The position numbers and the translations under genes were made by a program. From positions 1 to 10,735 of the forward strand of contig CAKSQP010000045.1 in assembly GCA_934486965.1 (NCBI GenBank): a stretch of 10,735 bases of DNA, in the 5' to 3' direction. The notes below the pieces were generated by a model that saw nothing but the letters and a program-made list of their open reading frames with translations, was not told where the DNA came from and searched no databases. This DNA comes from an uncultured Eubacteriales bacterium. Its GTDB lineage: Bacteria > Bacillota > Clostridia > Oscillospirales > UBA644. Shown here piece after piece: positions 1-6,356 of this stretch (positions are counted from its first letter, which is position 1; the number at the start of each line of letters is the position of its first letter).

Positions 1-591
1 CTCGGCTGTCTTTCCTCTTTCACAAAACGCTACAAAAAGAACGAAACGGTCGAAGATCTGAATTTTGACAGCAAACGCGCCTGTCTTGTGCGGCGCGGGC
101 GCTGCGTTCTGCAGAAAATTGACAGTTCGGGGAATATGACGGTCCCCGAAATATACGAACCCGGAGACATATTCGGAAGAGAACTCCTTTTTTCGAAAGC
201 GGACGGCTGCAGTCTTATCGTTTCGGCAAAACAGAACTGCGAAGTAACGTTTTTCGACGCACAGAAACTGATGCACCCCTGCAACAATATGTGTCCGTGT
301 CACATAACCTTTATAAACAATCTGCTCTCGTCGATACTCGGCAGAGGCGAAAGAATGGCGGCGCACGCCGAAATTCTCGGTCAGAAAACGATGAGAGACA
401 AACTGCTCGCCTATTTTACCCGTCTTTCGAGAAGACAGCAGTCGGCGGAAATTCAACTCCCCGTCTCTTTTGCGGAAGTTTCCGATTACCTTGCCGTAAA
501 CAGGAGCGCGATGATGCGGGAGATAAAAAAAATGAAAGACGACGGAATAATCGACGTAAACAAAAAAACGATAGTCATAAAAAACCCGTAA
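1..591 (+). CDS. Crp/Fnr-family transcriptional regulator, 5'-truncated by window edge
   Basis: The frame is open from base 1 to the TAA at 589-591 (196 visible residues). Crp/Fnr proteins are usually about 220-230 residues, so some 25-35 N-terminal residues probably lie outside the window; the GTG at 88 is internal and unlikely to be the start. Visible residues 1-110 read as a cyclic-nucleotide-type beta-roll, with the turn EPGDIFG at 53-59. Residues about 112-140 form the dimer helix. A winged helix-turn-helix follows at about 153-195, with the recognition region SDYLAVNRSAMMREI. A cysteine group (C94, C98, C100, then H101) sits before the dimer helix; from memory this is a recurring feature of clostridial members. 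The effector and targets cannot be told. It converges on the DUF624-like gene and ends inside a shared terminator. Confidence 0.88.
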   Translation, partial: LGCLSSFTKRYKKNETVEDLNFDSKRACLVRRGRCVLQKIDSSGNMTVPEIYEPGDIFGRELLFSKADGCSLIVSAKQNCEVTFFDAQKLMHPCNNMCPCHITFINNLLSSILGRGERMAAHAEILGQKTMRDKLLAYFTRLSRRQQSAEIQLPVSFAEVSDYLAVNRSAMMREIKKMKDDGIIDVNKKTIVIKNP

Positions 592-618
592 TACTTCAGG
601 TATTACGGGTTCTTTTTC
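583..618. terminator. Bidirectional intrinsic terminator between convergent genes
   Basis: A perfect 12-bp stem (583-594 with 600-611) encloses a 5-base loop. It is followed on the + strand by CTTTTT (612-617) and preceded by an A-run (577-584), which gives a U-run on the - strand. It can therefore stop both the Crp-type gene and the leftward yajC operon. The TAA of the Crp-type gene lies inside the left arm, and the stop of the DUF624-like gene (617-619) overlaps the T-run. Confidence 0.93.
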
Positions 619-1360
619 AAAGTATTCTTTTGTCGCTGAATATCTGTTCTTCTTCGTTTTCTTCGGGTTTCTTTTCTTCGGGCTTTGCAACATACTTTAC
701 AAGCACGGGAAAAGTCAGGAACTGATTGACGAGAGTACAGAACGAAAAGGCAAAGAACAGAATTATTATAATCGACAGCGGAAAAAGCAGGAAACATACC
801 GCAAACATTGCCGCCGCGACAAGCGTCATTACTATATTTCTGCCGAGAGTATATCCGCCGAGAATTATGCTGTTCCGCACAAGTTTCTTAAACGGCAGGT
901 CAAAGGAGACCATAAGCGGATAGATATAGAAATTTGCGAAAAGGCATATAACCGAAACGAAGAAAACGACGACCAGAGCGACGGTTCTTAAAAACGAGGA
1001 GACCTGCATTTCGTCGGACGACCACATATAAGCGGCAAACGCCGCCGCGCCGACAACGGCAAGGTCAATAAAAAATACCGCAAGTCCCTGTTTGAAATGT
1101 TCCTTGCATTTCGCAAAGAAATCCCCGAACGGTTCGACGGGTTTGCCCTGAGAAAAGTTTCTCATGACATAGGTAAGCCCCGCGGTCGCAGGACCTATCG
1201 TAACGATCGGAAGACAGAAGAAGACATAAAGGGCATTAAGGACGACCATCTGCCAGAATCTGCCCGCAAAAACTTTGAAAAAGCGGACTATACCGGGAAC
1301 GTTACCGGAATCCTTTTCAACGCCCGGACCTTCCTTTGTATTCATTTTGAAAAAACTCAT
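617..1360 (-). CDS. DUF624 / YesL-like multi-pass membrane protein
   Basis: A 247-residue membrane protein. The hallmark of the DUF624 (YesL) family is visible at residues 48-92: a hydrophobic segment running into PIVTIGPATAGL, then a basic stretch, then a short amphipathic region with KEHFKQG. Further hydrophobic segments lie at about 93-112, 125-150, 174-205 and 208-224. The C-terminus is a charged tail rich in Glu and Lys (226-240). The start at 1360 is preferred over an in-frame ATG at 1465 because AAGGAAG lies about 7 bases upstream and it avoids overlap with the upstream gene. It begins 13 bases after the SpoIIM-like stop codon, so the two are probably co-transcribed. YesL proteins are often linked to sugar uptake loci, but no such genes are present here and the function is unknown. 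Confidence 0.8.
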   Translation of the reverse strand: MSFFKMNTKEGPGVEKDSGNVPGIVRFFKVFAGRFWQMVVLNALYVFFCLPIVTIGPATAGLTYVMRNFSQGKPVEPFGDFFAKCKEHFKQGLAVFFIDLAVVGAAAFAAYMWSSDEMQVSSFLRTVALVVVFFVSVICLFANFYIYPLMVSFDLPFKKLVRNSIILGGYTLGRNIVMTLVAAAMFAVCFLLFPLSIIIILFFAFSFCTLVNQFLTFPVLVKYVAKPEEKKPEENEEEQIFSDKRIL

Positions 1361-1373
1361 TTTTACACTTCCT

Positions 1374-1916
1374 TTAATCCAGAAGGACGATGACCGTATT
1401 CTCGTAAACGACGAGAAGAGTCGAAAGAAACAGTACGAAAACGCTCCCCCATATATATTCCGCAAAAGTTATCTTTTCACCCGGAAGGAGCGTCTGTTCC
1501 CTTCTCCGCGGCAATAGGGAAAGCCGCTGAAGAATATAAAGGGAAAAGGAGATAGCGCCGCTGCCCATTTCGGTAAAGATAAAGAAGAGGAGCATTACTT
1601 CGGGCAGGAGCGACAGCACTCCGACAAGCCCCGCAGGTCCGCCGAAAGACGCGGACGTCACGGCAAAGCCGAGCGTATACATTTTGAAATAGACGACGGG
1701 CAGGACCCCGATAAAACCGACAAGGGAAAGCCCGATAAGAAAAAGCACGGCGAACCAGACAAAACTGTTTAAGAGACACAGAACGCCGTCGTTTTCCCAG
1801 AAGAAAAAGCCGAGAGTTCCGCCGCCCGTCTTTGAAGAAACAACGCAGCCCACGGCATAAGCAAAAAGCGCGACGGCACAGACCGTGATTTTGATAACGT
1901 TTCTTTTCAACATCAT
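1374..1916 (-). CDS. spoIIM: SpoIIM-like stage II sporulation protein (DUF95 family)
   Basis: A 180-residue hydrophobic protein. From memory, residues 55-130 follow the layout of Bacillus SpoIIM: a Leu/Ile-Gly-rich helix (IGLSLVGFIGVLPVV), then KMYTLGFAV matching the SpoIIM KGVVVGFTV segment, then a Gly-rich turn, then LSLLPEVMLL matching its VLPQN segment, then AISFSL. The C-terminal block FAEYIWGSVFVLFLSTLLVVYE also parallels the last SpoIIM helix. In the family, SpoIIM forms the DMP complex with SpoIID and SpoIIP that drives peptidoglycan remodelling during engulfment of the forespore. Neither partner is encoded here. It is shorter than Bacillus SpoIIM (about 214 residues), mainly at the N-terminus. 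Two tandem ATGs (1916, 1913) are possible starts. Its ribosome binding site can be buried in a hairpin (1923-1950). A general DUF95 membrane protein without a sporulation role is the alternative. Confidence 0.68.
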   Translation of the reverse strand: MMLKRNVIKITVCAVALFAYAVGCVVSSKTGGGTLGFFFWENDGVLCLLNSFVWFAVLFLIGLSLVGFIGVLPVVYFKMYTLGFAVTSASFGGPAGLVGVLSLLPEVMLLFFIFTEMGSGAISFSLYILQRLSLLPRRREQTLLPGEKITFAEYIWGSVFVLFLSTLLVVYENTVIVLLD

Positions 1917-1922
1917 TTTTCA

Positions 1923-1950
1923 TTCCTTTCGGTAATGTGTATGAAAGGAA
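1923..1950 (-). promoter_or_regulatory. Hairpin that can mask the spoIIM-like ribosome binding site
   Basis: On the - strand an 8-base arm (TTCCTTTC) is followed by a 12-base loop and its exact complement GAAAGGAA, which contains the Shine-Dalgarno sequence for the start at 1916. If folded in mRNA, the ribosome binding site would be paired. The sequence is directly visible; regulatory use is an inference. Confidence 0.5.
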
Positions 1951-1973
1951 AGGCTGAAAAATGACCCGATATT

Positions 1974-2387
1974 TTATTTTGCTCTGGCGTTTACGGAAAC
2001 GATACCCCCGAAAGTCGACAGAACAAGTTCTATCGCGGCGGAGACTATAAGATATATTATCCTGCCGCCGTCCCCGAAAACAAGCGAGATGAGAAGATGA
2101 ACGCAGGCAAGCAGCGCGCCGCAGATAAGCCCGTTCACAAGCCCGCAGCGTCCGATATTCCATAAAGCCGCAAAGCCCGCGACAAAACTGCCGACAGCGA
2201 CCGCCGCAAAGGAAAAGACGACCGTCGCACCGTCGGGCACCGACGAGACCGTCATAACAAACGCAAAAATAAAAATAAGAACGAGATATGTAACAATACC
2301 TATCGCCGCTCCGAAAAGAATTTTAAAAATGTTTGTTTTGGCGTCCCTTGCCGACTGTTCTCCGTTATTTTTTGCAAAAAGCGTCAT
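1974..2387 (-). CDS. YrzE-like membrane protein, TIGR04086 family
   Basis: A 137-residue protein with a short polar N-terminus (1-19) and four predicted membrane helices at about 21-47, 56-78, 83-105 and 109-131, with Gly-rich packing motifs (GFAALWNIGRCGLVNGLICG). Length, topology and position next to yajC fit the TIGR04086/YrzE family, which accompanies yajC in Bacillus and in Clostridia. No catalytic residues are seen and the role is unknown. It has a GGAGGA ribosome binding site just upstream of the ATG at 2387. The gap to the yajC stop is 69 bases and to the next gene 57 bases, with no terminator between, so one operon is likely. Confidence 0.72.
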   Translation of the reverse strand: MTLFAKNNGEQSARDAKTNIFKILFGAAIGIVTYLVLIFIFAFVMTVSSVPDGATVVFSFAAVAVGSFVAGFAALWNIGRCGLVNGLICGALLACVHLLISLVFGDGGRIIYLIVSAAIELVLSTFGGIVSVNARAK

Positions 2388-2398
2388 GGCACAATCCT

Positions 2399-2416
2399 CC
2401 GTAAAAATTTCTACGG
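2399..2416 (-). repeat. 18-bp near-palindrome abutting the yrzE-like ribosome binding site
   Basis: The - strand reads CCGTAGAAATTTTTACGG, symmetrical except for one G/T pair. Its 3' end runs directly into the GGAGGA ribosome binding site of the yrzE-like gene. It could form a small mRNA hairpin (5 pairs plus a G-U) or be a protein-binding dyad. There is no further support for either. Confidence 0.35.
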
Positions 2417-2456
2417 TAAGATATATGCCGCGACGCTTTGAAAAATTACCCTTTTA

Positions 2457-2810
2457 TCAGTTGGAAACGGTATCTTTGGACTGGATCGCCCATTTCTTTA
2501 CGGCGATCTTGGATTTGTCGGCGCCTGTCTCGATGATATAGGTATCGTCGTCTTTGATCTGTCTTACGGTGCCGGTGATACCGCCGATAGTGGTAACAAG
2601 GTCGCCCTCGGTTATGCTGTTTCTCATTTCAGCGGTCTTCTTTTCCTGTTTTTTCTGAGGTCTTATAAGCAGGAAATAGAACGCAACAACGATAAGAACG
2701 AGAGGTCCCCATGTCATAAGTTGCTGAAGCCAGCCCTGAGATGCGGTCGCAGTGGACGCGCCGTCGGCAGCGGCTGTCTCCAAAAGGATAAGGCTATTAA
2801 GAAAATTCAT
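2457..2810 (-). CDS. yajC: YajC, Sec translocon accessory subunit
   Basis: A 117-residue protein with the classic YajC plan: one membrane helix at about 34-49 ending in FYFLLIRPQKKQEKK, then the cytosolic domain with MRNSITEGDLVTTIGGITGTV (residues 62-82, quoted in part from the family core). YajC binds SecDF and is a non-essential partner of the SecYEG export channel in the plasma membrane. The N-terminus is slightly extended with an Ala/Thr/Ser-rich segment (12-25), and that segment plus the preceding hydrophobic stretch could be a second weak membrane contact. A GGAGGT ribosome binding site lies 7 bases before the ATG. It heads a leftward operon from its own promoter. Its functional partner secDF is about 5 kb away on the opposite strand. 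Confidence 0.95.
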   Translation of the reverse strand: MNFLNSLILLETAAADGASTATASQGWLQQLMTWGPLVLIVVAFYFLLIRPQKKQEKKTAEMRNSITEGDLVTTIGGITGTVRQIKDDDTYIIETGADKSKIAVKKWAIQSKDTVSN

Positions 2811-2838
2811 TGATCATACCTCCGATAATATTTATTTT

Positions 2839-2867
2839 ATTATATATAGTTTTGATATTTATTGCAA
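2839..2867 (-). promoter_or_regulatory. Sigma-A type promoter of the yajC operon
   Basis: On the - strand, -35 TTGCAA (2862-2867) and -10 TATAAT (2839-2844) are separated by 17 bases in an AT-rich gap. The next gene leftwards is yajC. The sequence just upstream, GAAAACTATTGCAAT, is almost repeated at the rpmE promoter. Confidence 0.75.
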
Positions 2868-2883
2868 TAGTTTTCACAAAATG

Positions 2884-4014
2884 TTAAATTCTTCTACCCA
2901 AAATCTCACGTTTTTCTCTGTAAAACTCCTCAAAAGTGCCGTTTTCGAGGTTTTTGCGGATATCTTCCGTAAGTTTGTTATAAAAACGCAGATTGTGAAG
3001 CACCGCAAGTCTCATTCCGAGAATTTCGTTTGCCGCGATAAGGTGGCGAAGATATGCACGGGAATGATTTTTGCAGAGAGGACAGTCGCACTCGTCGTCG
3101 ACGGGAGACATATCGGTTATATATTTCGCATTATGTATATTTATTATGCCTTTTGAGGTGAAAAGATGTCCGTGGCGGGCGTTTCGGGAGGGCATTACGC
3201 AGTCGAAAAAGTCAATGCCGCGCCAAACCGCCTCAAGGATATTGACGGGTGTTCCGACCCCCATGAGATATCTCGGCTTGTTTTCGGGCATAAAAGGCTC
3301 GACGGCTTCGATTATATGATACATTTCGTCCGCAGACTCCCCTACCGCAAGCCCTCCGACAGCGTAGCCGTCAAGTCCGAGAGAGGCAATCTGTTTCATG
3401 TGGTTTATACGCAGGTCTTCGTAGGTGCTGCCCTGATTTATTCCGAAAAGCATCTGATTTTTATTTATGGTATGTTCGAGGGAATTGAGCCTGTCCATCT
3501 CGTTTTTGCAGCGGACGAGCCATCTGTATGTCCTTTCGACCGAACGCTTTGTGTAGTCGTATTCGGCAGGATTTTCGATACATTCGTCAAACGCCATGGC
3601 TATCGTGGAACCGAGATGAGACTGTATCTGCATACTTTCTTCGGGCCCCATGAAAATGCGGTGTCCGTCGAGGTGCGACGCAAAAGTCACGCCGTTTTCG
3701 GTTATCTTGCGAAGAGACGAAAGAGAAAAGACCTGAAAACCGCCGCTGTCGGTAAGAATCGGACGCTTCCAGCCTGTAAAAGAGTGAAGACCTCCCATTT
3801 CGTAAACGACTTTGTCGGTCGGGCGGAGATGCAGATGATAGGTATTGCAGAGCATGACCTGACAGCCGACGTCTTCAAGGTCGAGTGCGGAAACTCCGCC
3901 TTTGATTGCAGCCGCCGTCGCGACGTTCATAAAAACAGGGGTCTGAACGGTGCCGTGGACGGTCTCAAACTTTCCGAGACGGGCGTTTTTTTCTTTTTTT
4001 ATAAGTGTGAACAT
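2884..4014 (-). CDS. tgt: tRNA-guanine transglycosylase, bacterial type
   Basis: A 376-residue full-length bacterial Tgt. It exchanges the anticodon wobble guanine (position 34) of tRNAs with GUN anticodons for preQ1, in the cytosol. Visible key elements are the substrate-site motif DSGGFQ at 89-94, GGLAVGES at 220-227, and the nucleophile Asp271 within DCVMPSRNARHG. The zinc ligands are Cys309, Cys311, Cys314 and His340. Compared with the Zymomonas enzyme (Asp280, Cys318, Cys320, Cys323, His349) all five are offset by exactly nine residues, so the active enzyme appears intact. The start has AAAGGA seven bases upstream. It follows queA by 84 bases in the same direction, so the two steps of queuosine modification are likely co-transcribed. 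No clear terminator follows; the yajC promoter begins just beyond its stop. Confidence 0.97.
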   Translation of the reverse strand: MFTLIKKEKNARLGKFETVHGTVQTPVFMNVATAAAIKGGVSALDLEDVGCQVMLCNTYHLHLRPTDKVVYEMGGLHSFTGWKRPILTDSGGFQVFSLSSLRKITENGVTFASHLDGHRIFMGPEESMQIQSHLGSTIAMAFDECIENPAEYDYTKRSVERTYRWLVRCKNEMDRLNSLEHTINKNQMLFGINQGSTYEDLRINHMKQIASLGLDGYAVGGLAVGESADEMYHIIEAVEPFMPENKPRYLMGVGTPVNILEAVWRGIDFFDCVMPSRNARHGHLFTSKGIINIHNAKYITDMSPVDDECDCPLCKNHSRAYLRHLIAANEILGMRLAVLHNLRFYNKLTEDIRKNLENGTFEEFYREKREILGRRI

Positions 4015-4059
4015 AGTTTTTTCCTTTATTTTATTGTGTTAAATGTAAGACGGATTATC

Positions 4060-4074
4060 GGGCGGGGTGGGGGC
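4060..4074 (+). other. G-rich tract between tgt and queA
   Basis: Three runs of three to five G separated by single bases (GGGCGGGGTGGGGGC) stand out in the 84-base gap between queA and tgt. The queA-tgt transcript would carry the C-rich complement. Only three long G-runs are present, one short of a canonical quadruplex. No function is claimed. Confidence 0.3.
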
Positions 4075-4098
4075 TGTAATTGAGATGAGATTCGACGT

Positions 4099-5124
4099 TT
4101 ATCGAATAAACATTGCATCTCCAAAGGAAAAGAATCTATACTTTTCTTTTACAGCAACATTATAGGCATTGAGGATATTTTCTCTGCCGGCGAGGGCGGA
4201 GACAAGCATAATAAGAGTGCTTTCGGGAAGGTGGAAATTCGTTATAAGAGCGTCGATAACGGAAAAAGAATAGCCGGGGTAAATAAAGATATCGGTCGAC
4301 CCGCAGGCATATTCAAGAGGCGCGTTTCCGAACTTTTTGCCGACGGTCTCAAGGACGCGGCAGGCAGTCGTTCCGACGGCGATGACGCGGCGGCCGTCTT
4401 TTTTTGCCGAGTTTATCACATCGGCGGTCGACTGCGGAAAGATATAATATTCCTCGTGCATTTTGTGGTCGAGGATATTCTCGGTCTTGACGGGACGGAA
4501 AGTGCCTATTCCGACATGGAGAGTTACAAAGCAGGTTATAACGCCTTTTTCGCGGAGTTTATCAAGAAGTTCTTCGGTAAAGTGAAGACCTGCGGTAGGA
4601 GCGGCGACGGAACCGTCGTATTTTGCATAGACGGTCTGATATTTTTCGGGATCGTCGAGTTTTTCGTGGATATACGGCGGAAGAGGGACTTCCCCCGCTG
4701 CCTTGAGTTTTTCTTCGAGGTCGCCCTCGCACTCAAAGGAAATTTCGCGGTTTCCGTTCTCCATTTCGCTTTCGACGCGCAGAGATATATCGTTTATAAA
4801 AAGTTCCTTTCCCGCTTTTGCTTTTTTGCCGGGGCGGACCATACATTCCCAGCGACCTTTATCCATCGGGCGGATAAGAAAAACTTCGACGTCGGCGCCC
4901 GTGTCCTTCCTTTTTGCAAAAAGGCGGGCGGGAATAACGCGGCTGTCGTTCATGACAAGCACGTCCCCTGCCGAAAGTTCGCTTTCTATATCGTAAAAAT
5001 GTTTATGTGAAATATCGCCCGTATTCTTATCGAGAACAAGAAGTCTGCAACCGTCGCGCCTGTCGCAGGGAGACTGGGCAATAAGCTCTTCCGGAAGATC
5101 GTAGTCAAAATCTGAAAGTTTCAT
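4099..5124 (-). CDS. queA: S-adenosylmethionine:tRNA ribosyltransferase-isomerase
   Basis: A 341-residue complete QueA. The enzyme transfers and isomerises the ribosyl part of S-adenosylmethionine onto preQ1 at tRNA position 34, giving epoxyqueuosine, the step after Tgt. Family motifs seen in order: SPCDRRDGCRLLV (18-30), MNDSRVIPARL (58-68), GEVPLPPYI (144-152), YQTVYA (162-167), AAPTAGLHF (174-182), TLHVGIGTFRPV (201-212), DHKMHEEYY (219-227), and TDIFIYPGY followed by LITNFHLPESTL (277-304). The ATG at 5124 gives the canonical MKLSDFDYDLPEELIAQ beginning; the ribosome binding site is modest (AGGTG, four bases away). It is the first gene of the leftward queA-tgt pair, with a promoter at 5185-5214 that overlaps the divergent asd promoter. 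Confidence 0.97.
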   Translation of the reverse strand: MKLSDFDYDLPEELIAQSPCDRRDGCRLLVLDKNTGDISHKHFYDIESELSAGDVLVMNDSRVIPARLFAKRKDTGADVEVFLIRPMDKGRWECMVRPGKKAKAGKELFINDISLRVESEMENGNREISFECEGDLEEKLKAAGEVPLPPYIHEKLDDPEKYQTVYAKYDGSVAAPTAGLHFTEELLDKLREKGVITCFVTLHVGIGTFRPVKTENILDHKMHEEYYIFPQSTADVINSAKKDGRRVIAVGTTACRVLETVGKKFGNAPLEYACGSTDIFIYPGYSFSVIDALITNFHLPESTLIMLVSALAGRENILNAYNVAVKEKYRFFSFGDAMFIR

Positions 5125-5165
5125 TTTGCACCTGAATTTTTCGTAATAAGTTTGGAAATTATCTC

Positions 5166-5194
5166 TTTACAATCCGAAACGGATATTATATAAT
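5166..5194 (+). promoter_or_regulatory. Distal promoter towards asd
   Basis: -35 TTTACA (5166-5171), a 17-base spacer and -10 TATAAT (5189-5194). The -10 is half of a perfect palindrome (ATTATATAAT, 5185-5194) whose other strand gives the -10 of the queA promoter. It would produce an asd leader of about 130 bases. Confidence 0.6.
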
Positions 5195-5214
5195 AAGTAA
5201 AAGATTTTTCTCAG
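5185..5214 (-). promoter_or_regulatory. Promoter of queA-tgt
   Basis: On the - strand, -10 TATAAT (5185-5190) is preceded by an 18-base spacer and a weaker -35 CTGAGA (5209-5214). It overlaps the rightward promoter at 5166-5194, so both cannot be occupied by RNA polymerase at the same time. Confidence 0.5.
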
Positions 5215-5232
5215 TTAATTATACCCGCGGCG

Positions 5233-5257
5233 GCGGTCGCTGTCAAGCGGCGACGGC
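5233..5257 (+). repeat. GC-rich hairpin in the asd upstream region
   Basis: GTCGC (5236-5240) pairs with GCGAC (5250-5254), extended outward past one mismatch by two more pairs. It sits in a CGG-rich island within otherwise AT-rich intergenic DNA, between the two candidate asd promoters. No T-run follows, so it is not a simple terminator. Confidence 0.4.
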
Positions 5258-5274
5258 AAAGTGTCGAAATTCTT

Positions 5275-5304
5275 TTAACAAAAGACGGCGCGGCGGAATA
5301 TTAT
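5275..5304 (+). promoter_or_regulatory. Proximal promoter of asd-dapA
   Basis: -35 TTAACA (5275-5280), an 18-base spacer and -10 TATTAT (5299-5304), each matching five of six consensus bases. Transcription would start about 20 bases before the asd start codon. Confidence 0.55.
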
Positions 5305-5333
5305 AAGTTGAGGATAAAAAGGAAGTGTCGGAA

Positions 5334-6335
5334 ATGAAAAAATACAAAATTGCGGTCGTAGGAGCGACGGGAATGGTCGGAAGAACTTTCCTCAAAGTTC
5401 TCGAAGAATATGCGCTCGACGCCGACTACGCGCTCTTTGCATCTGCGAGATCCGCGGGCAAAGAACTTGATTTTATGGGCAAAAAATACACCGTGAGAGA
5501 ACTTTGCGAAACAAGTTTCGACGAAGGCTTTGACATCGCTCTCTTCTCCGCGGGAGGCTCGACGAGCGAAAAGTTTGCACCCGTTGCGGCAAGCCACGGG
5601 TGCGTCGTTATCGACAACAGTTCCGCGTGGAGAATGGACGACGAAGTTCCCCTTGTCGTTCCCGAAGTAAACCCCGAAAAGATCGCGGAATATAAAAACA
5701 AAGGTATCATCGCGAACCCGAACTGCTCGACAATTCAGGCTATGGTCGCGTTAAAGCCGCTCGACGACAAATACGGAATAAAAAGAGTAGTATACTCGAC
5801 ATATCAGGCGGTTTCCGGAGCGGGACTCGGCGGATATAACGACCTTAAGAACGGCATAAACGGCGAAGCGCCGAAAAAATTCCCGTATCCTATTTTCTCG
5901 AACTGTCTTCCGCATATAGACGTTTTCACCGAAAGCGGCTATACAAAAGAAGAGATAAAGATGATAAACGAGACGAGAAAAATTCTCGGACACCCCAACA
6001 TGAGAGTTACCGCGACAACGGTAAGAGTCCCCGTTTTCGACTGCCACAGCGAAAGTATAAATGTCGAACTCGAAAAGCCGTTTGAAGTCGAAGACGTCAA
6101 AAAACTTCTTTCCGAAAGCGAAGGAATAATCCTGCAGGACGACCCGAAAAACAACGTTTACCCGATGGCGGTCACGGCAAAAGGAACGAACGAAGTCTAT
6201 GTCGGAAGAATTCGCAAGGACGACAGCGTTGAAAACGGACTCAATCTCTGGGTCGTTGCGGACAACATAAGAAAAGGTGCGGCGACGAACGCCGTACAGA
6301 TAGCGCTCAAACTTATCGAAATGTGGAATAAATAA
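5334..6335 (+). CDS. asd: Aspartate-semialdehyde dehydrogenase
   Basis: A 333-residue complete Asd of the common bacterial type. It reduces L-aspartyl-4-phosphate with NADPH to aspartate semialdehyde, the branch point to lysine/diaminopimelate and to threonine and methionine. Visible features are the nucleotide-binding loop GATGMVG (10-16), SAGGSTSEKFAP (72-83), and DNSSAWRMDD (94-103). The nucleophile is Cys131 in NPNCST, followed by YQAVSGAG (157-164). RVPVFDCHSE carries the substrate-binding Arg and catalytic His238. The ATG at 5334 is chosen over an in-frame GTG at 5325 because AAGGAAG ends eight bases before it and MKKYKIAVVG is the usual beginning. It is followed 21 bases later by dapA, the next enzyme in the same pathway. 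Confidence 0.97.
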   Translation: MKKYKIAVVGATGMVGRTFLKVLEEYALDADYALFASARSAGKELDFMGKKYTVRELCETSFDEGFDIALFSAGGSTSEKFAPVAASHGCVVIDNSSAWRMDDEVPLVVPEVNPEKIAEYKNKGIIANPNCSTIQAMVALKPLDDKYGIKRVVYSTYQAVSGAGLGGYNDLKNGINGEAPKKFPYPIFSNCLPHIDVFTESGYTKEEIKMINETRKILGHPNMRVTATTVRVPVFDCHSESINVELEKPFEVEDVKKLLSESEGIILQDDPKNNVYPMAVTAKGTNEVYVGRIRKDDSVENGLNLWVVADNIRKGAATNAVQIALKLIEMWNK

Positions 6336-6356
6336 TCCGAAAGGAACGAAGTCACG

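Noticed and set aside
88..591. Crp-type gene starting at the GTG at 88
   Set aside because: The frame stays open to base 1 and the upstream residues continue the effector-domain fold, so the true start is outside the window.
4060..4074. G-quadruplex
   Set aside because: There are only three long G-runs, so a canonical three-tier quadruplex cannot form from this stretch alone.
3166..4083. Long + strand ORF (305 codons) opposite tgt
   Set aside because: It lies antisense to an intact Tgt with all catalytic residues; its translation shows no recognisable domain and it is best explained as a codon-bias shadow.
4231..5010. Long + strand ORF (259 codons) opposite queA
   Set aside because: It is antisense to complete QueA motifs and lacks a convincing ribosome binding site or family resemblance.
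5201..5333. Lysine riboswitch or T-box upstream of asd-dapA
   Set aside because: The leader is at most about 130 bases, too short for the five-helix lysine element, and no T-box sequence or terminator/antiterminator pair is seen.
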